A DNA stretch of 64,000 nucleotides from Asticcacaulis machinosus (GTDB lineage: Bacteria; Pseudomonadota; Alphaproteobacteria; Caulobacterales; Caulobacteraceae): NCBI RefSeq assembly GCF_028550435.1, contig NZ_JAQQKV010000001.1, positions 1,612,001 to 1,676,000 on the forward strand. Reading direction: 5' to 3'. Below are positions 33,441 through 46,497 of the stretch, in pieces. Positions within the stretch are counted from its first letter, which is position 1, and the number at the start of each line of letters is the position of its first letter. The notes beneath the pieces are model-generated. The model worked only from the letters and a program-made list of their open reading frames with translations, ran no database searches and had not been told where the DNA came from. The translations under genes were made by a program, and so were the position numbers.

Positions 33441-35783
33441 TCAAGGGGCTTTGGAGGCCGTGGACGGATCGCTGTTCCAGTCCGGCGTGTCCTCACCCTG
33501 AAGGTGGCGGATGAAGAAATCATACTGACGGCGCAGGCCGTAGGATACATCGCCCGTAGTTCTTAGCGCGCCATGACCATCGTTCGGGACGATCAGCAGA
33601 TCAAAATCCTTACGCGCCTTGATCAGGGCATTGACGACCTGAAGCGTTGAGGCCGGATCGACGTTCATATCCAACTCGCCCGTCACCAGCAGAATATTGC
33701 CGGTCATGTTTTTGGCATTATCGACGCCGGATGACCGTGAATAGCTTTCGTCAATCGGCCAGCCCATCCACGCTTCGTTCCAGCCGATCTTGTCCATGCG
33801 GTTGTCGAAACAGCCGGCATAGGCCACGGCGGCCTTATAGAAATCGGGCTGGAAGACCAGAGCGCTTAAGGAGTTCTGACCGCCGGCGGAACCACCGTAG
33901 ATACCGACGCGGCTGATGTCGTAATAGGCGTACTTGGAGGCCGCCGCCTTATGCCAGGCAATCCGGTCGGGGAACCCCGTATCGCCGATATCTTTCCAAG
34001 CCTTATCGTGAAAGGCTTTGGAACGGTTAAGCGTACCCATGCCGTCGATCTGCACGACGATGAAGCCCATGTCGGCCAGAGCCTGCATACCGATGACCTT
34101 ATCGCCGCTGGAGTGCGGACCGAACGGCCAGAAGGTCTTGGGCACAAAGGATGAATGTGGTCCGGCATAGATATTTTCGATGACCGGATATTTTTTATTG
34201 GGATCGAAATTCTGTGGGCGAACAATCACGCCCCAGATGTCGGTTGTGCCGTCGCGGCCCTTGGCGGTGAACACTTCCGGCGGCTTGAAACCGGCGGCAA
34301 GTAACCGTGCGATATCCGGCGTTTCAAGCTGCACCAGTTCCGCACCATCAGCCTTATGCAGCTTGGCGATATTGGGCTGATCGACACGCGAATAGGTATC
34401 GACATAGAACTGCATGTCCGATGAAAACGCCACATCGTGATAAGCATGGGTCGTGGTGATCGGTGTCAGATTGCGGCCATCGAAATCGACTCGATAGTAG
34501 TGCTGAAGGTAAGGGTCTTCACCTTTGCGCATCCCATTAGCGGCAAACCAGATCTGGCGTTTTTTTTCATCGACCTTGATGACCTGCCGGACGACGAACT
34601 CGCCTTTGGTGATCTGTGTCTTCACCTTACCTGACTTTGCGTCATAGAGATAAAGATGGTTCCAGCCATCACGCTCCGACATCCAGATGACTTCCTTGCC
34701 CTCACCGCCGACATCGTGCGCGAAACTGCGGCTATAGCTGTTGATGAAGGTTTTGCTGGTGTCTTCGGCGACTACGCGCGCCTTACCCGATGCGGCATCG
34801 ACTTCAATCAGGCGGTAGACTTGATGGCCGCGTTGATCGAACTCAAAGCGCACCCCGGCACTGTCTTTACGCCATTTCAGATCCCCCATCTGAATTGGGT
34901 TAGCAAAGAGCTCAAACGGCACATTGATCTGACGTTTTGCGGCGACATCAAACAAAACGGGCCGGTCGATATCGATGGCATCTCCGGGTTTGGGATAAAG
35001 CTGGACATCGACCTTGGGCTGCACCTGATCGGGCGGGGATGAGATCACGCGGGTGACTTCGCGGCGGTAACCGGGTGTTACGCGATATGCGGCCAGCTTG
35101 CCTGAATCCGGCGACCAGACGATCGATTCCGAATCATAGAAATTGCCCTCAGAGCCATCGGTCGACAGCAACGTCACCGCCCCACCGGCTGCCGCCGGTT
35201 TCACGGCGATATTATAGCCCTGAACGAACGCAACCCACTGACCATCGGGCGACGGTTTGGGCGTATTATCAGCAGGCACCTTAAGGTCACGGACGACGCC
35301 AAAGCCACGTGGCTGACGCTTATCGACCTGCGGCGCGCAGACATAATCCGTCAGCGTGCATATCCATGTCACCTCATTGAGGCGCGCCGTCACCGTCTGG
35401 GCATCGGTCATCTGCATGGTGGTGAAGTTTTCGGTGAACGGTAGTTTCAGGCCCGTAAAGGGCTTACCCATCGCCTTAGTGAACGCCGCCGCCAGCCGGT
35501 CATGGTCAAAGGCCGGAGCTTTGCCTTGAGTATCGGCATCCAGCATGACAAATTCGAACCCGCCCGGCACCGTGCGGCGATAGACGTACTTGTGCGTACC
35601 TTCGATCCAGTGACCCGGTTCGGCGATATTTTGCGCAAAACCAACCCAAGCCTCACGCAGGCCGATCGAGCGTTCATAGTCAGCCACCGTTGGGGACGCA
35701 GCCATAACCGGTGCCGCAAATGCAAGCGTAAGGGCAGCCACAGCCACCGCGCTGAGGTATTTTTTCATGGACGATCCAGACAT
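33441..35783 (-). CDS. S9B dipeptidyl peptidase IV-type prolyl peptidase
   Basis: 780 residues; its first ATG overlaps the stop of the upstream DUF885 gene (TGATG), which suggests translational coupling, with a second possible start at 35768. A signal peptide is present (LAFAAPVMAA). The DPP IV N-terminal propeller covers about 110-500, and the alpha/beta-hydrolase domain about 520-770, with the catalytic Ser in YGGSAGGQNS (near 632), Asp in GELDMNVDPAS and His in PNDGHGALR. DPP IV enzymes remove X-Pro or X-Ala dipeptides from N-termini in the periplasm. The Glu pair needed for N-terminus recognition is not obvious to me. Placed among arabinose/galactose hydrolases, it could act on proline-rich glycoproteins. 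Confidence 0.9.
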   Translation of the reverse strand: MSGSSMKKYLSAVAVAALTLAFAAPVMAASPTVADYERSIGLREAWVGFAQNIAEPGHWIEGTHKYVYRRTVPGGFEFVMLDADTQGKAPAFDHDRLAAAFTKAMGKPFTGLKLPFTENFTTMQMTDAQTVTARLNEVTWICTLTDYVCAPQVDKRQPRGFGVVRDLKVPADNTPKPSPDGQWVAFVQGYNIAVKPAAAGGAVTLLSTDGSEGNFYDSESIVWSPDSGKLAAYRVTPGYRREVTRVISSPPDQVQPKVDVQLYPKPGDAIDIDRPVLFDVAAKRQINVPFELFANPIQMGDLKWRKDSAGVRFEFDQRGHQVYRLIEVDAASGKARVVAEDTSKTFINSYSRSFAHDVGGEGKEVIWMSERDGWNHLYLYDAKSGKVKTQITKGEFVVRQVIKVDEKKRQIWFAANGMRKGEDPYLQHYYRVDFDGRNLTPITTTHAYHDVAFSSDMQFYVDTYSRVDQPNIAKLHKADGAELVQLETPDIARLLAAGFKPPEVFTAKGRDGTTDIWGVIVRPQNFDPNKKYPVIENIYAGPHSSFVPKTFWPFGPHSSGDKVIGMQALADMGFIVVQIDGMGTLNRSKAFHDKAWKDIGDTGFPDRIAWHKAAASKYAYYDISRVGIYGGSAGGQNSLSALVFQPDFYKAAVAYAGCFDNRMDKIGWNEAWMGWPIDESYSRSSGVDNAKNMTGNILLVTGELDMNVDPASTLQVVNALIKARKDFDLLIVPNDGHGALRTTGDVSYGLRRQYDFFIRHLQGEDTPDWNSDPSTASKAP

Positions 35784-37585
35784 CAGTTTGCCACAGGTGT
35801 CGTCGTGGCTTTAGTTTGCACACGTACTTTTTCAGCGGCGATATAGGCTTTCATTTCCGACTCAAACGTCGTCAGTGGGACTGAACCCATATTGAGAATG
35901 GTGTCGTGGAAGGTACGTTGATCAAAATCCATACCCAGCTCAGTCTCCGCCAAGCTACGCATTTCGCGCATCTTAAGCTCACCCAGCTTGTACGCCAGAG
36001 CCTGTGCGGGCCAGGCGATATAGCGGTCAATCTCGTTCTTGATATCCAGCGGGGCCAGAGCGGTATTTTCGGTCAGATAGTCCATCGCCTGCTGACGGGT
36101 CCAGCCCTTGGTGTGCATCCCCGTATCTATCACCAGACGCACGGCGCGCCACATCTCAAAAGTCTGACGGCCAAACTCTTCGTAGGGCGTCTCATAAATG
36201 CCCATCTTGGTGCCCAGCCATTCGGTATAGAGCCCCCAGCCTTCGCCGTAGCCGGAAAAGCCCGTGCCACGACGGAAATCAGGTCTTGGCGGCGCTTCTA
36301 AGGCGGCCGCCGCCTGATAGGAGTGGCCCGGCGTACACTCATGCAGGGTCAGGGCCGCGAGGTTATAGAGCGGGCGCGACGGCAGATCATAAGTGTTCAT
36401 CAGGCAGCTATCGAGGCCGCCACGACCCGACGTATAGATCGGCGCCACCGCATCCGGCACAGGTAAAATGGCATGGCGATAGCGCGGCAGGACGTTGAAG
36501 AAATCCTTCAACTTGCCGTCAGCTTTTTTGGAGACATAGGCTGAATAGGACAAAAGTTCGCGCGGGGTTTTGGCATAGAATTGCGGATCGGTGCGCATGA
36601 ACACCAGAAACTCCGGGAAGGTACCGGTAAAGCCGCTATCCTTCATAGTCTGCTCCATGTCGGCGCGGATACGGGCCACTTCTTTCAGGCCGATCTGATG
36701 GACCTCATCGGGCGTGAGGTCGAGGGTGATAAACTCCTGCATCCGCGCTTTGTAAAACGCCTTACCATCCGGCAGGCTGTAGGCAGCGATATCGCGCCGC
36801 GCCCTGGGCTGATATTCCTTGGTAAAAAAGGTGTGCAGCTTAACATAGGCCGGCGCCACCACGTCGCGGATGACGGTCTGGGCTTCGGCCTTCAACGCGG
36901 CCTGTTCAGCGGCAGGCACCGTGTCCGGCATCTGGGCAAAGGCTTCATAAAACGGGTTGGTCGTGTCGGCCTTGGTATAGGCCTCCATCGTCTTTTCACG
37001 GCCGATGGTCGAGACATAGGGCACGGTCCAGCCGCGTTTGAGGCCCGCCTTCATATTGACGGTGTTCTCGTCGAAATAACGCGGGATGTCCTTCATTCGG
37101 CTCAGGTATTTGCGATAGTCCTCCGCCGTACGGTACGGCGTGCGCGGGTTCATGCCGGTCCAGAAAAAGCTGTCGGAATTGAACGGCGCCTCATAGGTCT
37201 TGAAACGGATCTGATTGGCTTCAGCGGATACCGACGCCAGAAACACGTCGTAATTGATCTTTTCGTCGTGGGACAGTTGCGCCACCGGCAGTGTGCTCAG
37301 TTCGGCCAGCACCTTATCCCAGTAGGCCAGACGGCGGGCATAGGTTTGCGGCGTCACGCTGGGGAGTTTGTCTGAGCTAGTGCCTCTCCCCGGCCCGGAG
37401 CGGCCATACTCCGCCTGCCGCCAGGTCCACTCGGCTTCATAAAGCGCTTTCAGGCGCTGATCGGCGGTTTGATCGGCTTGAGCCATTGGCGGGCTTGCCG
37501 TTTGCGCCAAAACGGTCTGAGATAAGGTCAGCGGAGAGACCGTACATACTAAACCCAGAAAAAGTGAAACTGCTGATCGCGCCAT
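35783..37585 (-). CDS. DUF885 metallopeptidase-like protein, copy 1
   Basis: I place the start at 37585 (MARSAVSLFLGL), giving a signal peptide to about LAQT and a GGTGG/AGGG site upstream; the frame stays open to 37651. 600 residues of the DUF885 family, mostly helical, with the conserved HECTPGH motif near residue 418 and GYGEGWGLY further on, the pattern of a gluzincin-type zinc site. Family members are predicted secreted carboxypeptidase-like enzymes. It is upstream of, and overlaps by one base, the DPP IV gene, so the two peptidases are made together. A candidate operator lies at 37623-37636. A paralogue lies at 44456-46246. Confidence 0.87.
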   Translation of the reverse strand: MARSAVSLFLGLVCTVSPLTLSQTVLAQTASPPMAQADQTADQRLKALYEAEWTWRQAEYGRSGPGRGTSSDKLPSVTPQTYARRLAYWDKVLAELSTLPVAQLSHDEKINYDVFLASVSAEANQIRFKTYEAPFNSDSFFWTGMNPRTPYRTAEDYRKYLSRMKDIPRYFDENTVNMKAGLKRGWTVPYVSTIGREKTMEAYTKADTTNPFYEAFAQMPDTVPAAEQAALKAEAQTVIRDVVAPAYVKLHTFFTKEYQPRARRDIAAYSLPDGKAFYKARMQEFITLDLTPDEVHQIGLKEVARIRADMEQTMKDSGFTGTFPEFLVFMRTDPQFYAKTPRELLSYSAYVSKKADGKLKDFFNVLPRYRHAILPVPDAVAPIYTSGRGGLDSCLMNTYDLPSRPLYNLAALTLHECTPGHSYQAAAALEAPPRPDFRRGTGFSGYGEGWGLYTEWLGTKMGIYETPYEEFGRQTFEMWRAVRLVIDTGMHTKGWTRQQAMDYLTENTALAPLDIKNEIDRYIAWPAQALAYKLGELKMREMRSLAETELGMDFDQRTFHDTILNMGSVPLTTFESEMKAYIAAEKVRVQTKATTTPVAN

Positions 37586-37622
37586 ATCCCTGCCACCTGT
37601 TTGAACATCACTGAATTGTATG

Positions 37623-37636
37623 TTGTATACGATATA
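37623..37636 (+). promoter_or_regulatory. shared operator candidate, copy 1
   Basis: TTGTATACGATATA, followed by CTTTA, in the 120-base gap between the divergent DUF885 and MetX-like genes. 13 of 14 bases match the site at 44402-44415. The half TATAC-CGA-TATAC-like symmetry fits a dimeric regulator such as a GntR-type protein; the protein is not identified. Confidence 0.55.
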
Positions 37637-37705
37637 CTTTAGTGTCAACACTTAGCCCACCCGTTCACGCGTCTTTTATCGCGCAACCGCTTACCGGAGC
37701 CCGTC

Positions 37706-38809
37706 ATGACCAAACTGAGGTTGAAATCCTTCAAAGTACATCTGGCCGCCGCTATGATCGGGGCAATTTTGGCCGCCTCACCAGCGTCGGCGTTTGACGC
37801 CTCACTCGCCAAACCGGCCAGCGTGACCCTGACGGATTTCCGCTTCAAGTCCGGCGAAACCTTAGCCGAACTTAAGATGAATTACCGCACCCTGGGCACC
37901 CCGCACTATGATGCCAAAGGCCGGATCGATAATGCCATCATGATCCTGCATGGCACCGGCGGGTCGGGCGCTCAGTTTCTGGTGCCGCAGTTCGCCGATG
38001 AGCTTTACGGCCCCGGTCAGCCGCTCGATATCACCCGTTATTTCATCATTCTGCCCGACAATATCGGACATGGCGCCTCGTCTAAACCCAGCGACGGGTT
38101 GCGTATGGCGTTCCCGAAATATGACTATGACGACATGGTCGAAGCCCAGCGCCAGATGCTCAAAGCCGGCCTCAAGATCGATCATCTGCGGCTGATCTTC
38201 GGCACGTCGATGGGTTGTATGCACATCTTTGTCTGGGCCGAGACACACCCTGATTTTGCCGACGCGCTGATGCCGATGGCCTGCCAGCCGGTTGAGATCG
38301 CCGGGCGCAACCGCATGTGGCGCGTCGCCGCTATGGATGCCATCCGTGCCGATCCGGTCTGGCAAGACGGCAACTACACGGCTCAGCCGGTTCACGGCCT
38401 GCGCACGGCGGCGGCCCTGTCGGTCATGGCCGGCAGCGCGCCGGAATATCTTCAGGCCCAGTTCCCGACCCGTGCGGCGGCGGAGGCCAATATCCGTGAA
38501 CGGATCGAGAAAGACATCGCGTCGCGCGATGCCAATGATTTCATCTATCAGTTCGACGCGTCACGCACCTATAATCCGTGGCCAAAACTAGAGAAAATAA
38601 CGGCCCCCACCGTATGGATCAATTCCGGCGATGATTTCATCAATCCGCCGGAGTTGGGCATACCGGAAAAAGCCCTGCCGCGTCTGAAAACCACGACCTA
38701 TCGCCTGATCCCGTCGTCACCGGAGACGCGCGGTCACGGCACCCATACCTGGGCAAAGTTCTGGAAGGATGACCTGACCAAACTGCTGAAAAAGACGGAA
38801 CACAAATAG
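37706..38809 (+). CDS. secreted MetX-like alpha/beta hydrolase
   Basis: 367 residues with a signal peptide (to about SPASAFD) and GGAG 8 bases before the ATG. The fold follows the homoserine O-acetyltransferase (MetX) family: LHGTGGSG oxyanion loop, nucleophile Ser in LIFGTSMGCMH, Asp in NSGDDFINP and His in RGHGTHTW. MetX proper is cytoplasmic; the export signal means that this member is more likely an esterase or acyltransferase working in the periplasm, for example on acetylated sugars or peptides. It is divergent from the peptidase operon and shares its operator region. It converges on the GH2 gene with only 5 bases between the stops. Confidence 0.82.
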   Translation: MTKLRLKSFKVHLAAAMIGAILAASPASAFDASLAKPASVTLTDFRFKSGETLAELKMNYRTLGTPHYDAKGRIDNAIMILHGTGGSGAQFLVPQFADELYGPGQPLDITRYFIILPDNIGHGASSKPSDGLRMAFPKYDYDDMVEAQRQMLKAGLKIDHLRLIFGTSMGCMHIFVWAETHPDFADALMPMACQPVEIAGRNRMWRVAAMDAIRADPVWQDGNYTAQPVHGLRTAAALSVMAGSAPEYLQAQFPTRAAAEANIRERIEKDIASRDANDFIYQFDASRTYNPWPKLEKITAPTVWINSGDDFINPPELGIPEKALPRLKTTTYRLIPSSPETRGHGTHTWAKFWKDDLTKLLKKTEHK

Positions 38810-38814
38810 AGGGG

Positions 38815-44360
<5,546 letters not shown>

Positions 44361-44401
44361 GGCAAGCCTCTCACGGACAAAGGATGTTGCACAGGATTAA
44401 T

Positions 44402-44415
44402 TATACCGTATACAA
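44402..44415 (-). promoter_or_regulatory. shared operator candidate, copy 2
   Basis: Minus strand TTGTATACGGTATA; 13 of 14 bases match 37623-37636. It lies in the 95-base gap between the divergent GH127 and DUF885 genes and so could govern both. Confidence 0.55.
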
Positions 44416-44455
44416 TTTCAACATAGCTGTAATATTTCGTGAGGCAAGCCCAAAG

Positions 44456-46246
44456 ATGCCGTTAGTATCCCCGTCACCTGTGCGCCCCCTACTGATGAGC
44501 CTGTACCTGACCACCAGTTTGTTTTCAGGCACGATGGCCACGGTTGCGGTCGCCGAAACCACGGCAGCGCCCCCAAGCTCTGCGTCATCGCCTGACGCAG
44601 CCTTCACCGCCATATATGAGGCCGAATGGGAATGGCGGAAAAGCCTTGGCCCGCGCGAAGATGACGAAACACCTGACCGCCTGCCTGATGTTTCAAAGGC
44701 CGCGCAGGACGCCAAGCTGAAAAAGTGGCTTGAGGTTAAAGCCGCACTTGACCGCATCGATCCGAAGACACTGTCCACCGAGCAGCAGATCAATTACATC
44801 GTCTATCGCCATCAGATCGACACCCAACTGGCGGATCAGAAATTCCGCAATTACGAGATGAACTTCGGCTTCTGGAACAGCCTGAGCTGGGGCATCCCTA
44901 AAAACCTGCGCACCGAAGCTGAGTATCGCCGCTATATCGCCTGGCTGAACGACGTGCCGCGCTTCTTCGATCAAAGCACGGATAATCTGCGCGCTGGCTT
45001 AAAGCGCGGATTTACGCCGTCTCGCATCTCCATTCAGGGACGCGACTCTTCGGTCTCCATCCCCTATGAGGGTAAGGCCGTCACCGATACCAATTTCTAC
45101 GCGCCGTTTAAGACCCTGCCCGCCTCAATCCCTGCGGAAACACAGGCTGAATTACGCCGTCTGGGGGCGCAGGCCATCACTGATAAGGTTATCCCTGCGC
45201 ATAAAAAGCTGCTGGTTTTCCTGCGCAGCGAATATATGCCCAAGGCCCGAACCACGATTGCGGCCTATGACCTGCCCGATGGTAAAAACTACTATCAGGC
45301 CCTGATCCGCGAATATGTGACGCTGGACATGACGCCGGATGAAATCCACCAGATCGGCCTCGATGAAGTCGCCAAGATCAGGGCTGAAATGTTTGATGTC
45401 ATGAAGCAGGTCAAATATGCCGGCACGTTGCAGGAATTCAACGATTTCCTGCGCACCGATCCGCAATTCTACGTCGATACGCCGCAGCAATTCCTTGATC
45501 GCGGCTCACGCATTTCCAAGGAATTTGACGGCAAGGCCAAAGACTATTTTGGCCGCCTGCCGCGTCAGCGCTTTGCCGTTATCCCGACGCCTGAAGCCAT
45601 CGCGCCGTTCAATACAGGTGGCAATGGTGGGCCGGGGGTTCTGATCCTCAACACCTACAATCTAAAATCCCGCCCGCTCTATACCCTGCCCGCGCTGGTG
45701 CTGCACGAGGGCGCGCCGGGCCACGCCATGCAGATGCCGTTTGCATTGGAGAACAAGACCCTGCCGGAGTTCCGTCAGTCGACCTATATCTCAGCTTATG
45801 GCGAAGGCTGGGCGCTGTATGCCGAACGACTGGGGGGCGAGATGGGCATGTATCACACCCCCTATGAGCATTTCGGCATGCTGACCTATCAGATGTGGCG
45901 CGCCTGCCGTCTGGTGGTCGATACCGGTATGCACGCCAAGGGCTGGACCCGCGATCAGGCCCTGACGTTCCTGCGCGACAATACGGCCCTCAGCGAGCAC
46001 GAAATCACCACCGAGACCGACCGCTATATCAATACACCGGGTCAGGCCCTCAGCTACTATATGGGTGAAATCGCCATCTGGGAGGCCCGCGCCAAGGCGG
46101 AAAAAGCGCTGGGTGATAAATTCGACCTGCGCAACTTCCATGACATGGTGCTGGATCTGGGCTCTGTGCCGCTGACGGTACTTGAAGCGCGTAATGACCG
46201 CTTTATCGCCGATGGCGGCAAGAGCCCCTATGAGGACGAAAAATAA
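44456..46246 (+). CDS. DUF885 metallopeptidase-like protein, copy 2
   Basis: The start at 44456 (MPLVSPSPVRPLLMSLYL) gives a signal peptide ending near TVAVAE; an open frame from 44306 would run into the GH127 gene and is unlikely. 596 residues, same family and layout as the protein at 35783-37585, with HEGAPGH near residue 415 and SAYGEGWALYAERLGGEMG after it, then MWRACRLVVDTGMHAKGW. The two share many motifs but differ in detail, so they are old paralogues rather than a recent duplication. Probably a periplasmic zinc peptidase. It is followed by a strong terminator. Confidence 0.87.
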   Translation: MPLVSPSPVRPLLMSLYLTTSLFSGTMATVAVAETTAAPPSSASSPDAAFTAIYEAEWEWRKSLGPREDDETPDRLPDVSKAAQDAKLKKWLEVKAALDRIDPKTLSTEQQINYIVYRHQIDTQLADQKFRNYEMNFGFWNSLSWGIPKNLRTEAEYRRYIAWLNDVPRFFDQSTDNLRAGLKRGFTPSRISIQGRDSSVSIPYEGKAVTDTNFYAPFKTLPASIPAETQAELRRLGAQAITDKVIPAHKKLLVFLRSEYMPKARTTIAAYDLPDGKNYYQALIREYVTLDMTPDEIHQIGLDEVAKIRAEMFDVMKQVKYAGTLQEFNDFLRTDPQFYVDTPQQFLDRGSRISKEFDGKAKDYFGRLPRQRFAVIPTPEAIAPFNTGGNGGPGVLILNTYNLKSRPLYTLPALVLHEGAPGHAMQMPFALENKTLPEFRQSTYISAYGEGWALYAERLGGEMGMYHTPYEHFGMLTYQMWRACRLVVDTGMHAKGWTRDQALTFLRDNTALSEHEITTETDRYINTPGQALSYYMGEIAIWEARAKAEKALGDKFDLRNFHDMVLDLGSVPLTVLEARNDRFIADGGKSPYEDEK

Positions 46247-46272
46247 TCGCTTTCACCTTTTCTGAAACGTAT

Positions 46273-46300
46273 GGGACGCCCGCAGGCGTCCCTTTTTTTT
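46273..46300 (+). terminator. intrinsic terminator of DUF885 copy 2
   Basis: GGGACGCC and GGCGTCCC form an 8-base stem with a CGCA loop, followed by eight T. Confidence 0.93.
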
Positions 46301-46324
46301 GTCTGATGCTAAGGCTTAGGGAAT

Positions 46325-46358
46325 AAAAAACGCCCGTCCCGCTATTGCCGGACGAGCG
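46325..46358 (-). terminator. intrinsic terminator for TonB-dependent receptor gene
   Basis: On the minus strand CGCTCGTCC pairs with GGACGGGCG (one mismatch) around a 10-base loop and is followed by six T. It lies 140 bases after the receptor stop. Confidence 0.8.
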
Positions 46359-46497
46359 ATGAAAGTTTGCCCTGAGAGCCGGCGATCAATGGAGTCATAT
46401 CGCCTGTTGCTTCAGGATGGAGGGGAAGATGGAAGGTAGGATAGTGTGGCGGATGAAGCCCTGAGACCTCACCCGCCTGAGTTACGCAATTGTCAGC

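Noticed and set aside
37706-38809. Assignment as methionine-biosynthesis MetX
   Set aside because: The protein has an export signal and sits among periplasmic hydrolases, which does not suit a cytoplasmic homoserine acetyltransferase.
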